From Diadophis punctatus similis (Eukaryota > Chordata > Lepidosauria > Squamata > Dipsadidae), in assembly GCA_023053685.1 (NCBI GenBank), contig JALIGW010000016.1, positions 14,546,973 to 14,610,972 on the forward strand: a stretch of 64,000 nucleotides of DNA, written 5' to 3'. Shown here piece after piece: positions 23,645-35,012 of the stretch. A model generated the notes under the pieces. The model had not been told where the DNA came from and did not search any database. It worked only from the letters and a program-made list of their open reading frames with translations. Position numbers and translations under genes: made by a program. Within the stretch, counting starts at the first letter, position 1; every line of letters begins with the position of its first letter.

Positions 23645-23821
23645 CAGAGTCTCTGTAAATTTGTCAATGTGACATCTGGAGTACTTCTGGATCAATACGG
23701 AAGTGAGGTCACCACCAAAAAGGCCTCTCCAACCTATCCAGCTGCAAGCAAGGCATAGGAAGGTAGCTTCCCATTGAGCACCTTAAGAGTTGTGGAAGTT
23801 CACAACCAACATTGCATAGAT

Positions 23822-23952
23822 CAGTGTTTTCTCAACAGCCTGAAGATGGGTGGACTTCAACTCCCAGAATTCTCCAGCCAACATGAGTGGGTGGGGAATT
23901 CTGGGAGTTGGAAGTCCACCCATTTTCAAGTTGCTGAGGTGGAGAGATACTG
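23822..23952. mobile_element. Palindromic hAT-type MITE
   Basis: CAGTGTTTTCTCAAC to GAGATACTG with acttcaactcccagaattct arms. Flanks GCATAGAT and GCACAGAT are an 8-bp duplication with one mismatch. Confidence 0.85.
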
Positions 23953-24199
23953 GCACAGATAATGAAGGTGATATTATGAATGTATGCATTTAAGCCATTG
24001 AATGCAAATGAAATAGCTTGCATTTATTTAGATGTACGGGCTGCCAAATGAAAAGATTGTAGGTGGCTTGCAGAGTCTAAATAGCATAGTAAATACAATA
24101 TAATCCTTTTCCTCCCCAAGTATTAGTTCTTTTCTTTCTCTCTTTTCCAAAGCGGGGAGTGTTTATTCTCAAAACCACTCCTGGTAGAACTTATATTTG

Positions 24200-24881
<682 letters not shown>

Positions 24882-24975
24882 TTATAAAACCACTCTGGAG
24901 GACATATGTGGGGTTCCCCTAACCAACTTGCACAGATTGGAAAGGCTACTCGGATAAGCAGTGAAACATTTCAAA

Positions 24976-25330
24976 TAGGGGTGTGTTCTACTTACCTTAC
25001 CTACCGGCTTGCATCACGTTGGAAGTGCGCATTCCCCTACGTCACATCGGGGAAATGACCCTCTGCGCATGGGCAGAAGCCTCTGCGCATGCACATAGGG
25101 TTCTTTGCCAGCCACTTTCGAGGAGCGGCGATCAGAGAACCGGTTCGGGGGTGTGGCCAGCCGCCCATCGCTGCCGGTTCGGCGAGCGGGGGCAAAATTC
25201 CGCCACCGGTTCGGACAAACCTGTCCGAACTGGCAGCAATCCACCACTGGTTTCAAACCAGCAAGAAAATAAGTCCAGTTGCCTCTGTGACTCAACTTCC
25301 AGACAACTCTACCTGGATGACTTAGAATCT
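24976..25330. mobile_element. GC-rich hAT-type element and repeat fragment
   Basis: About 24976-25249 runs from gggtgtgttctacttacctt to gcagcaatccaccactgg with TTTCAAA on both sides. 25257-25330 is a piece of the repeat seen at 7372. Confidence 0.65.
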
Positions 25331-25527
25331 TCATCCGCGTGATTGTTATATATGTTCCTAAAGAAATAATTGTGTTATTCTATGCTGGTCTATGACCAAA
25401 ATGCAATTAAGTGATTGATCTTTACTTAATTTATATAGCTGCCCATCTCACACCCATGACATCCAGGCAGCTTACCATTAAAAAAATGGAATTAAAAAAT
25501 GCATACAATAGAATAGAGTACAGAGTA

Positions 25528-25955
25528 CAGGTAGTCCTCAACTCATGACCACAATTGAGCCCAAAATTTATGTCGCTAAGTGAGACATTTAAATGAGTTT
25601 TGCCCCATTTTACAACCTTTCTTGCCATAGTTGTTAAGTGAATTGTTGCAGTTAAGTTTGTTAAGGTTGTTAAGTTTGTTAAGGCAGTTAAGTTTGTTAA
25701 GGTTGTTAAGTGAATGTGATTTATCCATTGACTGTTTGTCCGAAAGTCTGCAAAAGGTGATCACACATGACCCCGGGACACTGCAGCCATCATAAAATAA
25801 GAGTCAGTTGCCAACTGTCTGCATTTTGGCCATTTGACCATGGGGATGCTACAATGGTTTAAGTGTGAAAAGTGATCATGTCACTTTTTTCAAATGTAAC
25901 TTTGCTGTAACTTTGAATGTTCACTAAATGAACAGTTGTAAGTTGAGGGCTGCCT
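25528..25955. mobile_element. Mariner-type MITE, family A
   Basis: CAGGTAGTCCTCAACTCATG to GTTGAGGGCTGCCTG between TA dinucleotides. It contains a local expansion of the unit gttaagtttgttaag (25645-25710). Confidence 0.85.
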
Positions 25956-25959
25956 GTAT

Positions 25960-26323
25960 TTTATTTAGCCAAGTGTGATTAGACACATTAGGAATTTGTC
26001 TCTGGTGCAGAAGCTCTCAGTGTACATGTAGAACAACAGAATAAATAACAATAACAATAACAATAATAATAATAATAATAACAACAATAATAACAATAAC
26101 AACAACAACAACAATAATAATAAAATTAACTTTTATTCATTAAACATGAAACTCAGTCAACTGAACATTTAAAAATTTATCACAAATATAATTGACTGGC
26201 TCTGATGGGTTGATACAGGCTGATGCAGCATCCTAGATATCAACCAAGTATCTTCTTATTAAATTATTAAATAAATTAAAAATTAAATTAAATTAAATTA
26301 AATTAAATTAAATAATTAAATAA

Positions 26324-26402
<79 letters not shown>
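25960..26402 (-). repeat. LINE tail and AAT/AAC/ATTAA microsatellites
   Basis: 25970-26035 is the complement of the LINE 3' end seen at 24700-24765 (agccaagtgtgattagacac). Then AACAATAAT repeats (26041-26125), an AAATT run (26275-26315) and (ATT)n of about 75 bp (26325-26402). Confidence 0.8.
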
Positions 26403-26405
<3 letters not shown>

Positions 26406-26440
26406 AGAAGAGGGGGGTAGCAAAGAAGAGAAGGATAATA

Positions 26441-26830
26441 CAGGTAGTCCTCGACTTACGACCACAATTGAGCCCAAAATTTATGATGCTAAGTGAAACA
26501 TTTGTTAAGCCAGTTTTGCCCCATTTTACGACCTTTCTTACCCCAGTTGTTAAGTGAATCATCACAGTTGTTAAGTGAATCATCACGGTTGTTAAGTGAA
26601 TCTGGCTTCCCCACTGACTTTCCTTGTCAGAAGGTTGCAAAGCTTATCACGTGACCCAAGTGCAGTGCAACCGTCATAAGTACGAGTCAGTTGCCAAGTG
26701 TCCGAATTTTGATCACGTGACCATGGGGATGCTGCAAAGGTCGTAAGTGTGAAAAAGGGTCATGTCACTTTTTTCAGTGCCGTTGTAACTTTGAATGGTC
26801 AATGGACCATTGTAAGTTGAGGACTACCTG
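26441..26830. mobile_element. Mariner-type MITE, family A, near consensus
   Basis: CAGGTAGTCCTCGACTTACG to AAGTTGAGGACTACCTG. One of the best copies to define the family (390 bp). Confidence 0.9.
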
Positions 26831-26961
<131 letters not shown>

Positions 26962-27300
26962 AATGCAAAAAGCAAATAAACTCAGCAGCAGAGTATCAGA
27001 AAGAAACCACGGAAAACAGGTTTCCGCCAAAGGGACAAAAATGAATCCTGCAGATCAGGTTGGGCGTCACAGCCCCCAGAAGTGGGGACGAGGGTGACCC
27101 AAAGCTCAGAAGGGTGTTAGCAGTGCCTCACAATGGGTAGAGTGGACTTTGGGGGTCCTCACCCCAAATTCACCCCCAGGCTCTGAGGCAGGCCCGTGGA
27201 ACCAAACCGGCCTCCTTTCCAAGCCAAGGACCAGAACGTCACCACTTCGAATGCCTTCTTTCCAGCGGGGAGACAGCCAGCTCTGGCTCGCCTGTTTTTT
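26962..27300. other. Unassigned, PANX1 intron 1
   Basis: More GC-rich than its flanks; open on both strands but without recognisable domains. Confidence 0.3.
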
Positions 27301-27301
27301 T

Positions 27302-27660
27302 AACAGAATAACAGAGTTGGAAGGAACCTTGGAGGTCATCTAGTCCAACCCCCTGCTCAAGCAGGCAACCCTATAGCATTTCAAACAAATAGTTGTCCCA
27401 TCTCTTCTTAAGAACGTCCAGTGTTGGAGCACCCACAACTTCTGGAGGCAATTCGTCCTGTCAGGGAATTTCTCCTTAGTTCTAGGTTGCTTCTCTCCTT
27501 GATTAGTTTCCACCCATTGCTTCTTGTCCTACCCTCAGGTGCCTTGGAGAATAGCCTGACTCCCTCTTCTTTATGGCAACCCCGGAGATATTGGAACACT
27601 GCTATCATGTCTCCCCTACTCCTTCTTTTTAAAGCCTTGATTAATTTGCCTTCAGGCAGC
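27302..27660 (-). mobile_element. CR1 LINE 3' end
   Basis: The minus strand encodes [20 protein letters not shown] and ERSNLELRRN and ends in the usual CR1 tail. 5' truncated. Confidence 0.85.
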
Positions 27661-27699
27661 CTTTGAAAACTTGGGGACACCACCACCCCCAGCGCCTCA

Positions 27700-28090
27700 T
27701 CCTTTATTTATTTTATTTTATTGATTGATTGATTTTATTTTGTCAAACGTACAGGATAGTAGTTGTTTGTATAAACAGAAGTAAAAAGTACCGATAAAAG
27801 AGGACAGTAGGACAGGGACTGTAGGCACAGCGGTGCGCTTATGCACACCCCTTACAGACCTCTTAGAAATGGGGAGAGGTCGACTGTAGACAGTCTAAGC
27901 GCAGTGTTTCCCAACCTTGACAACTTGAAGATGTCTGGACTTCAACTCCCAGATTTCCCCAGCCAGCATTCGCTGGCTGGGGAATTCTGGGAGTTGAAGT
28001 CCAGACATTTTCAAGTTGCCAAGGTTGGGAAACACTGGAAGGGTTTAAATTTTGGGGGTTTGGGGAAGAAACCACAGAGTCAGGTAGTGA
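27700..28090 (-). mobile_element. L2/CR1-like LINE 3' end split by a palindromic MITE
   Basis: The LINE tail (tttgtcaaacgtacaggata, gcgcttatgcacacccctta) is the same family as 29240-30118 (plus), 38905 (minus) and 45740 (minus). 27902-28037 is a MITE CAGTGTTTCCCAACCTTG to GGTTGGGAAACACTG. Confidence 0.8.
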
Positions 28091-28199
28091 AAGGCCCCGC
28101 TCGGTCCTCACCATGTTCGGCTGAAAACAGCCTCCCCGGCTCCCCATTTACTTTGGTCCTCAAAGGCACCAAAACGGGGAGCGAGAGCCCAGCAAAGCC

Positions 28200-28930
28200 G
28201 GGCCTTTTTCAGTCAAGTGGGGTTGTTCTTTCTCCCCAACCCCCCTCAGCCCGAGCCCCGGATGAGGGCAGGCAGGTTGGCAGGCGCCCCTCAGGGCAAG
28301 CGCTTGGCTTACCTATGGAGATCTCCTGCGCGAAGGCGAGCGAGATGAGGAGCAGCGGCAGCCCGACGGCGATGCAGGTGACCAGCTTGTCGAGGGCCAG
28401 TTCCAGCCGCAGCCCCTTGTACCGGCTCTCCGACGGCTCCTTCAGCAAGAAGTCCGAGAAGACGTACTCGGTGGCGATGTGCGCGATGGCCATGGTCGCG
28501 GAGGCGGCGGCGGCGGCGGCAGGGAGGACGGCTACCAAACACAGGCGCCTCAAGCGCGCGCAGCCCGGCCCGCTCGTCCGCGCCGCTTCAGCCGGGCAGC
28601 ATCTCTAATTCCAGCCGCCGCCGCCGCTGCCTCGTCCCCGGCACTTGCCCTGCTGCAACAGGGTCCCCCCCACGCCCGCCAGAGAAAGCCCGGCCGGGAG
28701 AGGCGACCCGACCCGACCAGCCTTTGTTTGGCGCCCTCTCCGAAGGCAGCCGAGCATTGGCGGGGAGGGAGAGACACCCCGCTCCTCCTCCTCCCCCCGC
28801 CGCCCTTTTGTCAAGGGGAGGCGGGGCCAGACGAGCTAGGGGGCGGGGCCGAGGGCGGGGAAGGGGAACCCGGGGCCTGAGTACTGGGGGAAGCCGCGGC
28901 CTTGTGGAGAGAGCAGGTGGCTCGTCGGAC
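28200..28930 (-). promoter_or_regulatory. PANX1: CpG-island promoter and 5' UTR of PANX1
   Basis: About 700 bp around exon 1 is very GC and CpG rich, unlike the AT-rich flanks. Upstream of the start codon on the minus strand are a GCC-type trinucleotide run (about 28505-28521), another CCGCCG run (28615-28630) and GC boxes of Sp1 type (GGGGCGGGG and GGGCGGGG near 28825-28862). No TATA box stands out, which fits a broad housekeeping-type start region. The exact transcription start and any upstream splicing cannot be read from sequence. Confidence 0.75.
28313..28493 (-). CDS. PANX1: PANX1 coding exon 1 (N terminus and first membrane segment)
   Basis: This is the first coding exon of pannexin-1, 60 codons plus 1 nt. 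The start at 28493 is chosen because [20 protein letters not shown] aligns with the PANX1 N terminus without gaps and lies in a strong Kozak context (GCGACCATGG); the reading frame stays open upstream but that part is 5' UTR. The first transmembrane helix is [19 protein letters not shown], including the Cys40 equivalent. The donor is ATAG|GTAAGCC at 28313/28312 (phase 1). Intron 1, to exon 2, is about 21 kb and repeat rich. The protein forms heptameric plasma-membrane channels. Confidence 0.96.
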
Positions 28931-28955
28931 TTTTCCCAAAGGAGGTTCCTTAAGC

Positions 28956-29085
28956 CAGAGGTCTCCAACCTTGGTAACTTTAAGCCTGGATGACTTCAAC
29001 TCGCAGAATTCCCCAGCCAGCTGGCTGGGTAATTCTGGGAGTTGAAGTCCACCAGGCTTAAAGTTGCCAAGGTTGGAGACTCCTG
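28956..29085. mobile_element. Palindromic hAT-type MITE upstream of the PANX1 promoter
   Basis: CAGAGGTCTCCAACCTTGG to CCAAGGTTGGAGACTCCTG. It sits at the outer edge of the CpG island. No clear target duplication. Confidence 0.8.
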
Positions 29086-29239
29086 CCTATCTCGGCCTCG
29101 AGGGGGGGGGGCTTTGGGTGGATATCTGCAAGCAGCTGTGGATTGGCGTTTGTTGAGCGGGCTGCAACTGCACTGGATGGTTGTGTGTGCGTGTGTGTAC
29201 AATGCGTGGGTGGACTCTACAGTCTGAGTGGGCTGTTCC

Positions 29240-30118
29240 GACAGTGTGTTTCTCAAGTAGAGGTAGTAAAACAGTTCCAAAGCACCAGAAGGCTTAGACA
29301 ACTTAGAGCTACGTCACCTTCGATCTGATCTAAATGTAGTTCATAAACTCATCTGCCACAATGTCCTACCTGTCAATGAATATTTCAGCTTCAACCGCAA
29401 CAATACACCAGCACACAATAGATCAGTGGTTCCCAACCGTTTTGTGATCGAGTACCACTTGGAGGTCCCGTACAGTCGCCGCGTACCACCTGGTTCCAGA
29501 GAAACTAAATTCAATCAGATATCACTTTATTTCCATAATTGTACCGTTCCTTTTTTGGCCCCGCGCATCCAGCAACTGGATTCTCGGGCCGCTGGGACCA
29601 GGTGGGTGGCGTGTGGCAACAGTTGCAAATTGTTGCCAGATTATCTTGTGTTAGGAAGTAAACATTTTTGTGAAGTAAAAAATAACTAACTAAAAATCGT
29701 TCATGACCCCGAAAGTGTTCGTGTACCTCCTGGTACACGTACCACAGGTTGGGAACCACTGCAATAGATACAAACTTAACCTAAACCGCTCCAAACTTGA
29801 TTGCAGAAAACACGACTTCAGCAACAGAGTGGTCAATGCCTGGAATGCACTACCTGACTCTGTGGTTTCTTCCCCAAACCCCAAACACTTTAACCTTCCC
29901 CAAACCCCAAACACTTCAACCTCTACAGTTGACCTCACCCCATTCCTAAGAGGTCTGTAAGGGGCGTGCATAAGCGCACCATCGTGCCTACCGTCCCTGT
30001 CCTTCTGTCCTATTGTCTAAATTTACCTATACATGCTTTGCTTTTGTTTATGTTTATATCATACCTGTTATCTTGTACACGTGTTGACAAATAAATAAAA
30101 ATAAAAATAAATAAATAA
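29240..30118 (+). mobile_element. L2/CR1-like LINE 3' end split by a hAT-type element
   Basis: The plus strand encodes a LINE ORF2 C terminus (NRSKLDCRKHDFSNRVVNAW, NALPDSVVSSPNPKHF) and ends in an AAATAAATAAA tail. 29424-29761 is a 338-bp insertion, CAGTGGTTCCCAACCG to GGTTGGGAACCACTG, with an exact duplication CAATAGAT on both sides. Confidence 0.87.
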
Positions 30119-30675
30119 AGGCAGGACAAAAAACAATGGATGGGAAATAATCAAGGACAGAAGCAACCTGGAATTAAGGAGAAACTTCCTAACAGTGAGG
30201 ACAATTAACCAGTGGAACAGCTTGCCTTCAGAAGCTGTGGGTGCTTCGTCACTGGAGGTTTTTAAGAAAAAACTGGACAGCCACCTGTCTGAAATGGTAT
30301 AGGGTTGGACTAGAAGACCACCAAGGTCCCTTCCAGCTCTATTATTGAATTGTTAAGCGAGTTGTGTCCCACTTTATGACATTTTGTACCACAGCTGTTA
30401 AGCCAATCATTGCAGTTGTTAAGTGACTTGTGTGGACTTTGCTTGTTGGAAGCCAGGTGGGGAAGTTGCAAATGGTGACACACACCCCCAACACACACAC
30501 TGCAAATGTCATAAATGCATGCCAGTTGTCAAGTGCCTGAATTTTGATCACGTTTCCGTGGGGTTGCTGCAACAGTTGTAAGTGTGAAAAATGGTCATAA
30601 GTCATTTTTTCAGTGCTGTTGTAACTTCAAACAACCACTAAACAAATGCGTGTAAGTCAAGAACTACTTGTCAGT
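30119..30675 (+). mobile_element. CR1 tail followed by a partial family A MITE
   Basis: 30119-30343 is a CR1 tail (gaacagcttgccttcagaag, aaggtcccttccagctctat). 30350-30672 is a mariner-type MITE missing its left end. Confidence 0.75.
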
Positions 30676-30689
30676 AAGAGAGAGTGGGA

Positions 30690-30850
30690 AGGCATTTGCC
30701 TGACATGCTCTGTCGGGTTACTGCAGCATCTGGGTGACCTAGGCAGAGTAGAATTTGTCCTGGTTGGATGGGAGACCACCAGGAAATCTCAGGGCAGTAA
30801 GATAGATGGAGAAATAAAAAAAAATCCTAGAGGAAAAAGTAAATTAGTTA
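30690..30850 (+). repeat. 5S rRNA-like SINE or pseudogene
   Basis: cctggttggatgggagacca resembles the 3' part of 5S rRNA (ggatgggagaccgcctggg), with a looser match upstream (gcatctgggtgacctaggca). It ends in an A-rich tract. A 5S-derived SINE is likelier than a 5S gene, because the internal promoter region is badly diverged. Confidence 0.45.
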
Positions 30851-31218
30851 GATATTAGACTGGCTAAGAAAATTGCCAAAACCTGTCCGTTTTTGATCAT
30901 GAGTAGCTTAGTTTAGGAGCCATTACCTTTTTTGTGTGGTTCAGTGCACATCCCATTGATTGGCACCGTTTGTGGCTCAGCTCAGCTTGGGCAAAGCCAG
31001 GAAAGGGGTTAATTCAATATCCCAATGTCAGAAGACATTTGTGTTTCTAAAAGCATGGCTACAAAACACGTTTGCCCTATGACTTTTAAATCCAGAGTGT
31101 ATCGGTGATGCTGTATTAGTAAATACGGTATGTTTATTAATGCTGATATCTCCAATTGTTTAACCTTAATTTCATTTTTAAAAGACTTCCTAGTCACTTT
31201 TCTCTAGCTCTTCAAATT
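30851..31218. other. Unassigned intergenic
   Basis: No element recognised. Confidence 0.35.
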
Positions 31219-31460
31219 AATAACAATAGCACTTTGCAATAGCACTTAGACTTATATGCCGCTTCACAGTGCTTTACAGCCCTCCCTAAGTAGTTTACAG
31301 AGTCAGCATATTGCCCCCAACAATCTGGGTCCTCATTTTACCGACCTCGGAAGGATGGAAGGCTGAGTCAACCTTGAGCCGGTCAGAATCGAACTCCCGG
31401 CTGTGAGCAGAGTTTGCCTGCAATATTGCATTCTAACCACTGCGCCATGACGGCGCATTA
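31219..31460 (-). mobile_element. Sauria-like SINE
   Basis: On the minus strand a tRNA-like head (near tgcgccatgacggcgc in plus) leads to a tail of AAGTGCTATTGC type, which Sauria SINEs share with Bov-B LINEs (established). Confidence 0.8.
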
Positions 31461-31939
31461 AGCAAGACATTCATTTTCCAGGCAATGTAAAATTTACTTA
31501 AAATATTTTCCCCCCTTTGGTCACTTTGTTATCCCATTTTTACTTCTCTTTTAGATGGTTTACATTTTGTACGCTGGTCTTGAGTGCCATCTGTAATGCA
31601 AACACATTCCAAGGGTGAGGCATAAATGTTTATATTAACAAACCAATAATACTACATTATGCAGCCAGGTAATAGAGCAAAAACTGTTAAGCAATATGTA
31701 GTAGGTTAATAACTGCAGTAATTACAGGAAATGCAGTCTGAAACATAATTCAAAGTATAATGCTTATAGTTTAAAATACATTAAATTGCTTGAAGAGACT
31801 ACTTGAAGATGCAGCGTAAAAAATTATCTGATGCCTTATAAATATTAGTCTCTTTTCTCTCTCTCTCTCTCTCTGAAGGTAAAATGAAGGTCATATGCTT
31901 GAGTTCAACTTTTCAACTTTTTTGATTTTAGTATGACCT
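31461..31939. other. Unassigned intergenic
   Basis: AT-rich; a short TC run at 31852-31874. Confidence 0.35.
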
Positions 31940-32200
31940 CAGAGGTGGGTTCCTCCTGGTTCCTCCTGGTTTGCCCAAACCGGTAGCAAACTGCTGGTGA
32001 CATCATGATGACATCACAGAACCGGTTCGGTTGGTGCCGGTCTATGGGGCCGCCATCTTTTTATTTTTATTTTTTTTTAATTTTTCTGATTTTTTTTATT
32101 TTGGATTTTTTGTCACTGCGCATGCACGCGCCCACGAGGCGTGCCCACACGGCACAGGAGGAAGCAAAAAGGCAGCAAGGTAAGTTAGAACCCACCCCTG
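31940..32200. mobile_element. hAT-type element, GGTGGGTTCC family
   Basis: CAGAGGTGGGTTCCTCCTGG to GTTAGAACCCACCCCTG; flanks TATGACCT and TATAACCC form a diverged 8-bp duplication. Confidence 0.82.
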
Positions 32201-32208
32201 TATAACCC

Positions 32209-33335
32209 CCTTATTTCAACATTAGATGAAATTAGTTTAACTAGCCCCTGTCTGAACCTATTTGCTCTTATCCATGATCTCAAGGCTTAAATGTTGCCAT
32301 ACTAAGCCATAATTTGTTTTGAACCATGGTTTGTTAAATAAGAAATAATTGGTTCACAGATAAAGCTGATTGCTGGATCATATAAACTACGAATTACCAA
32401 ACTAACCATCGTGTGATGCGTAAATTTAACCAAAGTCCTAACTGGAACAACTGGATATAATTAAGAGATCACAACAAACTCAGCAGTTTGAAAACCTTAT
32501 TCATATTTCTAATCACAGCAGCTAAAGCTGCATAGAGAATTACTCTTGTGTTTGCACAACATATAAAGGCAACATCAAACAAAGTAAATTATGGCTTAAG
32601 GTGAAGCATAAACCAAAATTTATATTGCCAAAAGTTTTTAGTAGATGCAAATGTTGGATTAAATCCAACCTTGGCTGGAATAGACCTTTGGATTTGGCCT
32701 ACAAATCCATCCATATCTCCTAATAAATGCAAGGGAAATAATTAGGATTCTGCAAAGCTTCAATTTGGAGATTATATTTGAAGCTGATTCAGTCAAATCT
32801 TTGAATCTACATCTACTTCTGAAGTGGACCAGGAAATCACATTGAAGTGGTAAATGAAAGCAGATAACATTGTTTCTGAAATACTAGAAAAATCAAGTTG
32901 GCCTAATTTTCCAAATTATTAATTTAACAATGAGTTCAAGTCAGTTTCTTAGTCTGCAGTTGATTCAAGCGCTTTTTAATTGATCACTTTTAAATTTTAA
33001 CATTAAATTTTTATAAACAGCAGCTTTTATCACATTTGGTAATTTTTGGTACTATATTTGATTATTATAACATTTTAGAACTGTGGGAGACTTTTATGGC
33101 TGAAAAGAATGCAAGGTTTAGAAACAATATACATTGTAATTATAGTAGTTTTCAATGCTACGATAATATGTTGCACTTTCTAATAGTTATAAATTGATCC
33201 AAAATCTTGTAACAATGAACATATTTCTTTGTCTTGTTATATTTTAACAGCTCTTAAGATGAGGGGGCAGGATAACCTATAGTATTTAATTCCATTTTTA
33301 TAGCTACCCATCTCAACCCACTTGACTGGTTCCTA
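32209..33335. other. Unassigned 1.1 kb intergenic, AT-rich
   Basis: No frame of note and no repeat family recognised. One of the longer apparently single-copy stretches between the two genes. Confidence 0.35.
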
Positions 33336-33545
33336 AACTTGAGCAGTGGGGTGGACTAGATACAGGTGTCTCCAACCTTGGCAACTTTAAGACTTGTGGA
33401 CTTCAACTCCCAGAATTCCACAGCCAGCAAAGCTAACAAAGCTGGCTGTGGAATTCTGGGAGTTGAAGTCCACAAGTCTTAAAATTGCCAAGGTTGGAGA
33501 CCCCTGGACTAGAAGACTTCCAAGGTCCCTTCCAACTCTGGTATT
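33336..33545 (+). mobile_element. CR1 tail split by a palindromic MITE
   Basis: The CR1 tail (gggtggactaga, then gactagaagacttccaaggt) is interrupted by 33363-33505, CAGGTGTCTCCAACCTTGGC to GGTTGGAGACCCCTG. GACTAGA is duplicated. Confidence 0.82.
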
Positions 33546-34401
33546 AAAGAATAATAAAGATTTTGGAGGGTCCAAAGCTGGTTTTCTTGGTAGGCATTTT
33601 ATCCAGAACTTTCTATGGCAACCAAGAAATAATTCTGACTCATGAAGGCTGTCATTTGTAGGACACATAAAACAACTGGCTGAGGTGTCAAAAAGCTAGT
33701 TTACACATAACATTCTATACATATTGACTGTGTTCATAGCTCATGCCATGCCATCATTCAGTAAATTGCTTGTGGAACAATCTATGTTTAGTTTCACATA
33801 CCAAAGTTAGTGAGAAGCCATAGTTTACAGATCACAATAGTTCATATAATGTAGGAAGCCAAGAATTAAATCAACTACTATCGGGTTTTGAAGATAATGT
33901 TAGTATACCCAAATATATAGATAATGTTATTATTCTCCAAAACTCCTGAAGGTTAGACAAAGCAATGGATGGATGCTCATCAGAAGGAGATCCAACCTGG
34001 AACCAAGGAGAAATTTCCTGACAATAAGAATAATTAGTCAGTAGAACTGCTTTCCTCCAGAAGTTGTGGGTGCTCCATCACTGGAGGTTTTCAAGAAAAA
34101 TATTGGACAACCATTTGTCTGGGATGGAATAAAAACTGGCCTGGGCAAGGGGTTAGACTAGATAGAAGATCTCCATGGTCCCTTCTGGCCCTATGGTTCT
34201 ACTCTATAATAATAGAGCTCCAGAAGATCATGTAATTTTGTTTCGTGAACTTGAGTTACCTTCAAGGGCTAAAATCAGTCTTGGAAGACTTAGCACACCA
34301 GATGTCCATGCCTCACAACTTCACACACAAGATTCATCTGAAATTGCGCAAGTGCCATCCCCAAGATCTGCCACCACTATGAATAGACAGGAGGAAAAGT
34401 A
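33546..34401. other. Unassigned, then a diverged CR1 tail
   Basis: 33546-33945 unassigned. 33950-34205 is an old CR1 3' end (aaccaaggagaaatttcctg, ggtcccttctggccctatgg). 34206-34395 unassigned. Confidence 0.5.
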
Positions 34402-35012
34402 CAGGTAGTCCTCAACTTACAATAGTTCATTTAGTGACCACTCAAAGTTACAACAGCCCTGGAAAAAAGTGCCTTATGACCATTTTACACACTTGTGACC
34501 AATAGCAATAGCACTTAGACTTATATACCGCTTCATAGTGCTTTATAGCCCTCTCTAAGCGGTTTATAGAGTTCAGCATATTGCCCCCAACAATCTGGGT
34601 CCTCATTTTACCCACCTCAGAAGGATGGAAGGCTGAGTCAACCTTGAGCCGGTGAGATTTGAACAGCTGAACTGCTGAACTGCAGTGCTGCACTTTAACC
34701 ACTGCGCCACCTCGGCTCTTATTGCAGCATCCCCATGGGTCATGTGATCAAACTTCAGATGCTTGGCAACTGGTTCATATTTATGACCGTTGCCGTGTCC
34801 TGGGGGTCCTATGATCCCCTTTTGTGACCTGACAAGCCAAGTCAATGGAGAAGCCAGATTCACTTAACAACCATGTTACTAACTTAACAACTGCAGTGAT
34901 TCACTTAACAACCGTGGCAAGAAAGGTCGTAAAATGGGGCAAAACTCACTTAACAAACGTCTCAGTAACATAAAATTTTGGCTCAATTGTAGTCATGAGT
35001 TGGGGACTACCG
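34402..35012. mobile_element. Family A MITE interrupted by a Sauria-like SINE
   Basis: The MITE spans CAGGTAGTCCTCAACTTACA to GTTGGGGACTACCGG in reverse orientation; 34501-34722 is a SINE (minus) inserted in it, with head gagccgaggtggcgcagtgg on the minus strand. Confidence 0.85.

Noticed and set aside
28479..28993. Long plus-strand frames of 255 and 133 codons at the CpG island
   Set aside because: They are antisense to PANX1 exon 1 and its 5' UTR; absence of stops reflects GC content.
30690..30850. Functional 5S rRNA gene
   Set aside because: Only the 3' part is recognisable, the internal promoter is diverged, and an A-rich tail follows instead of a T-run terminator.
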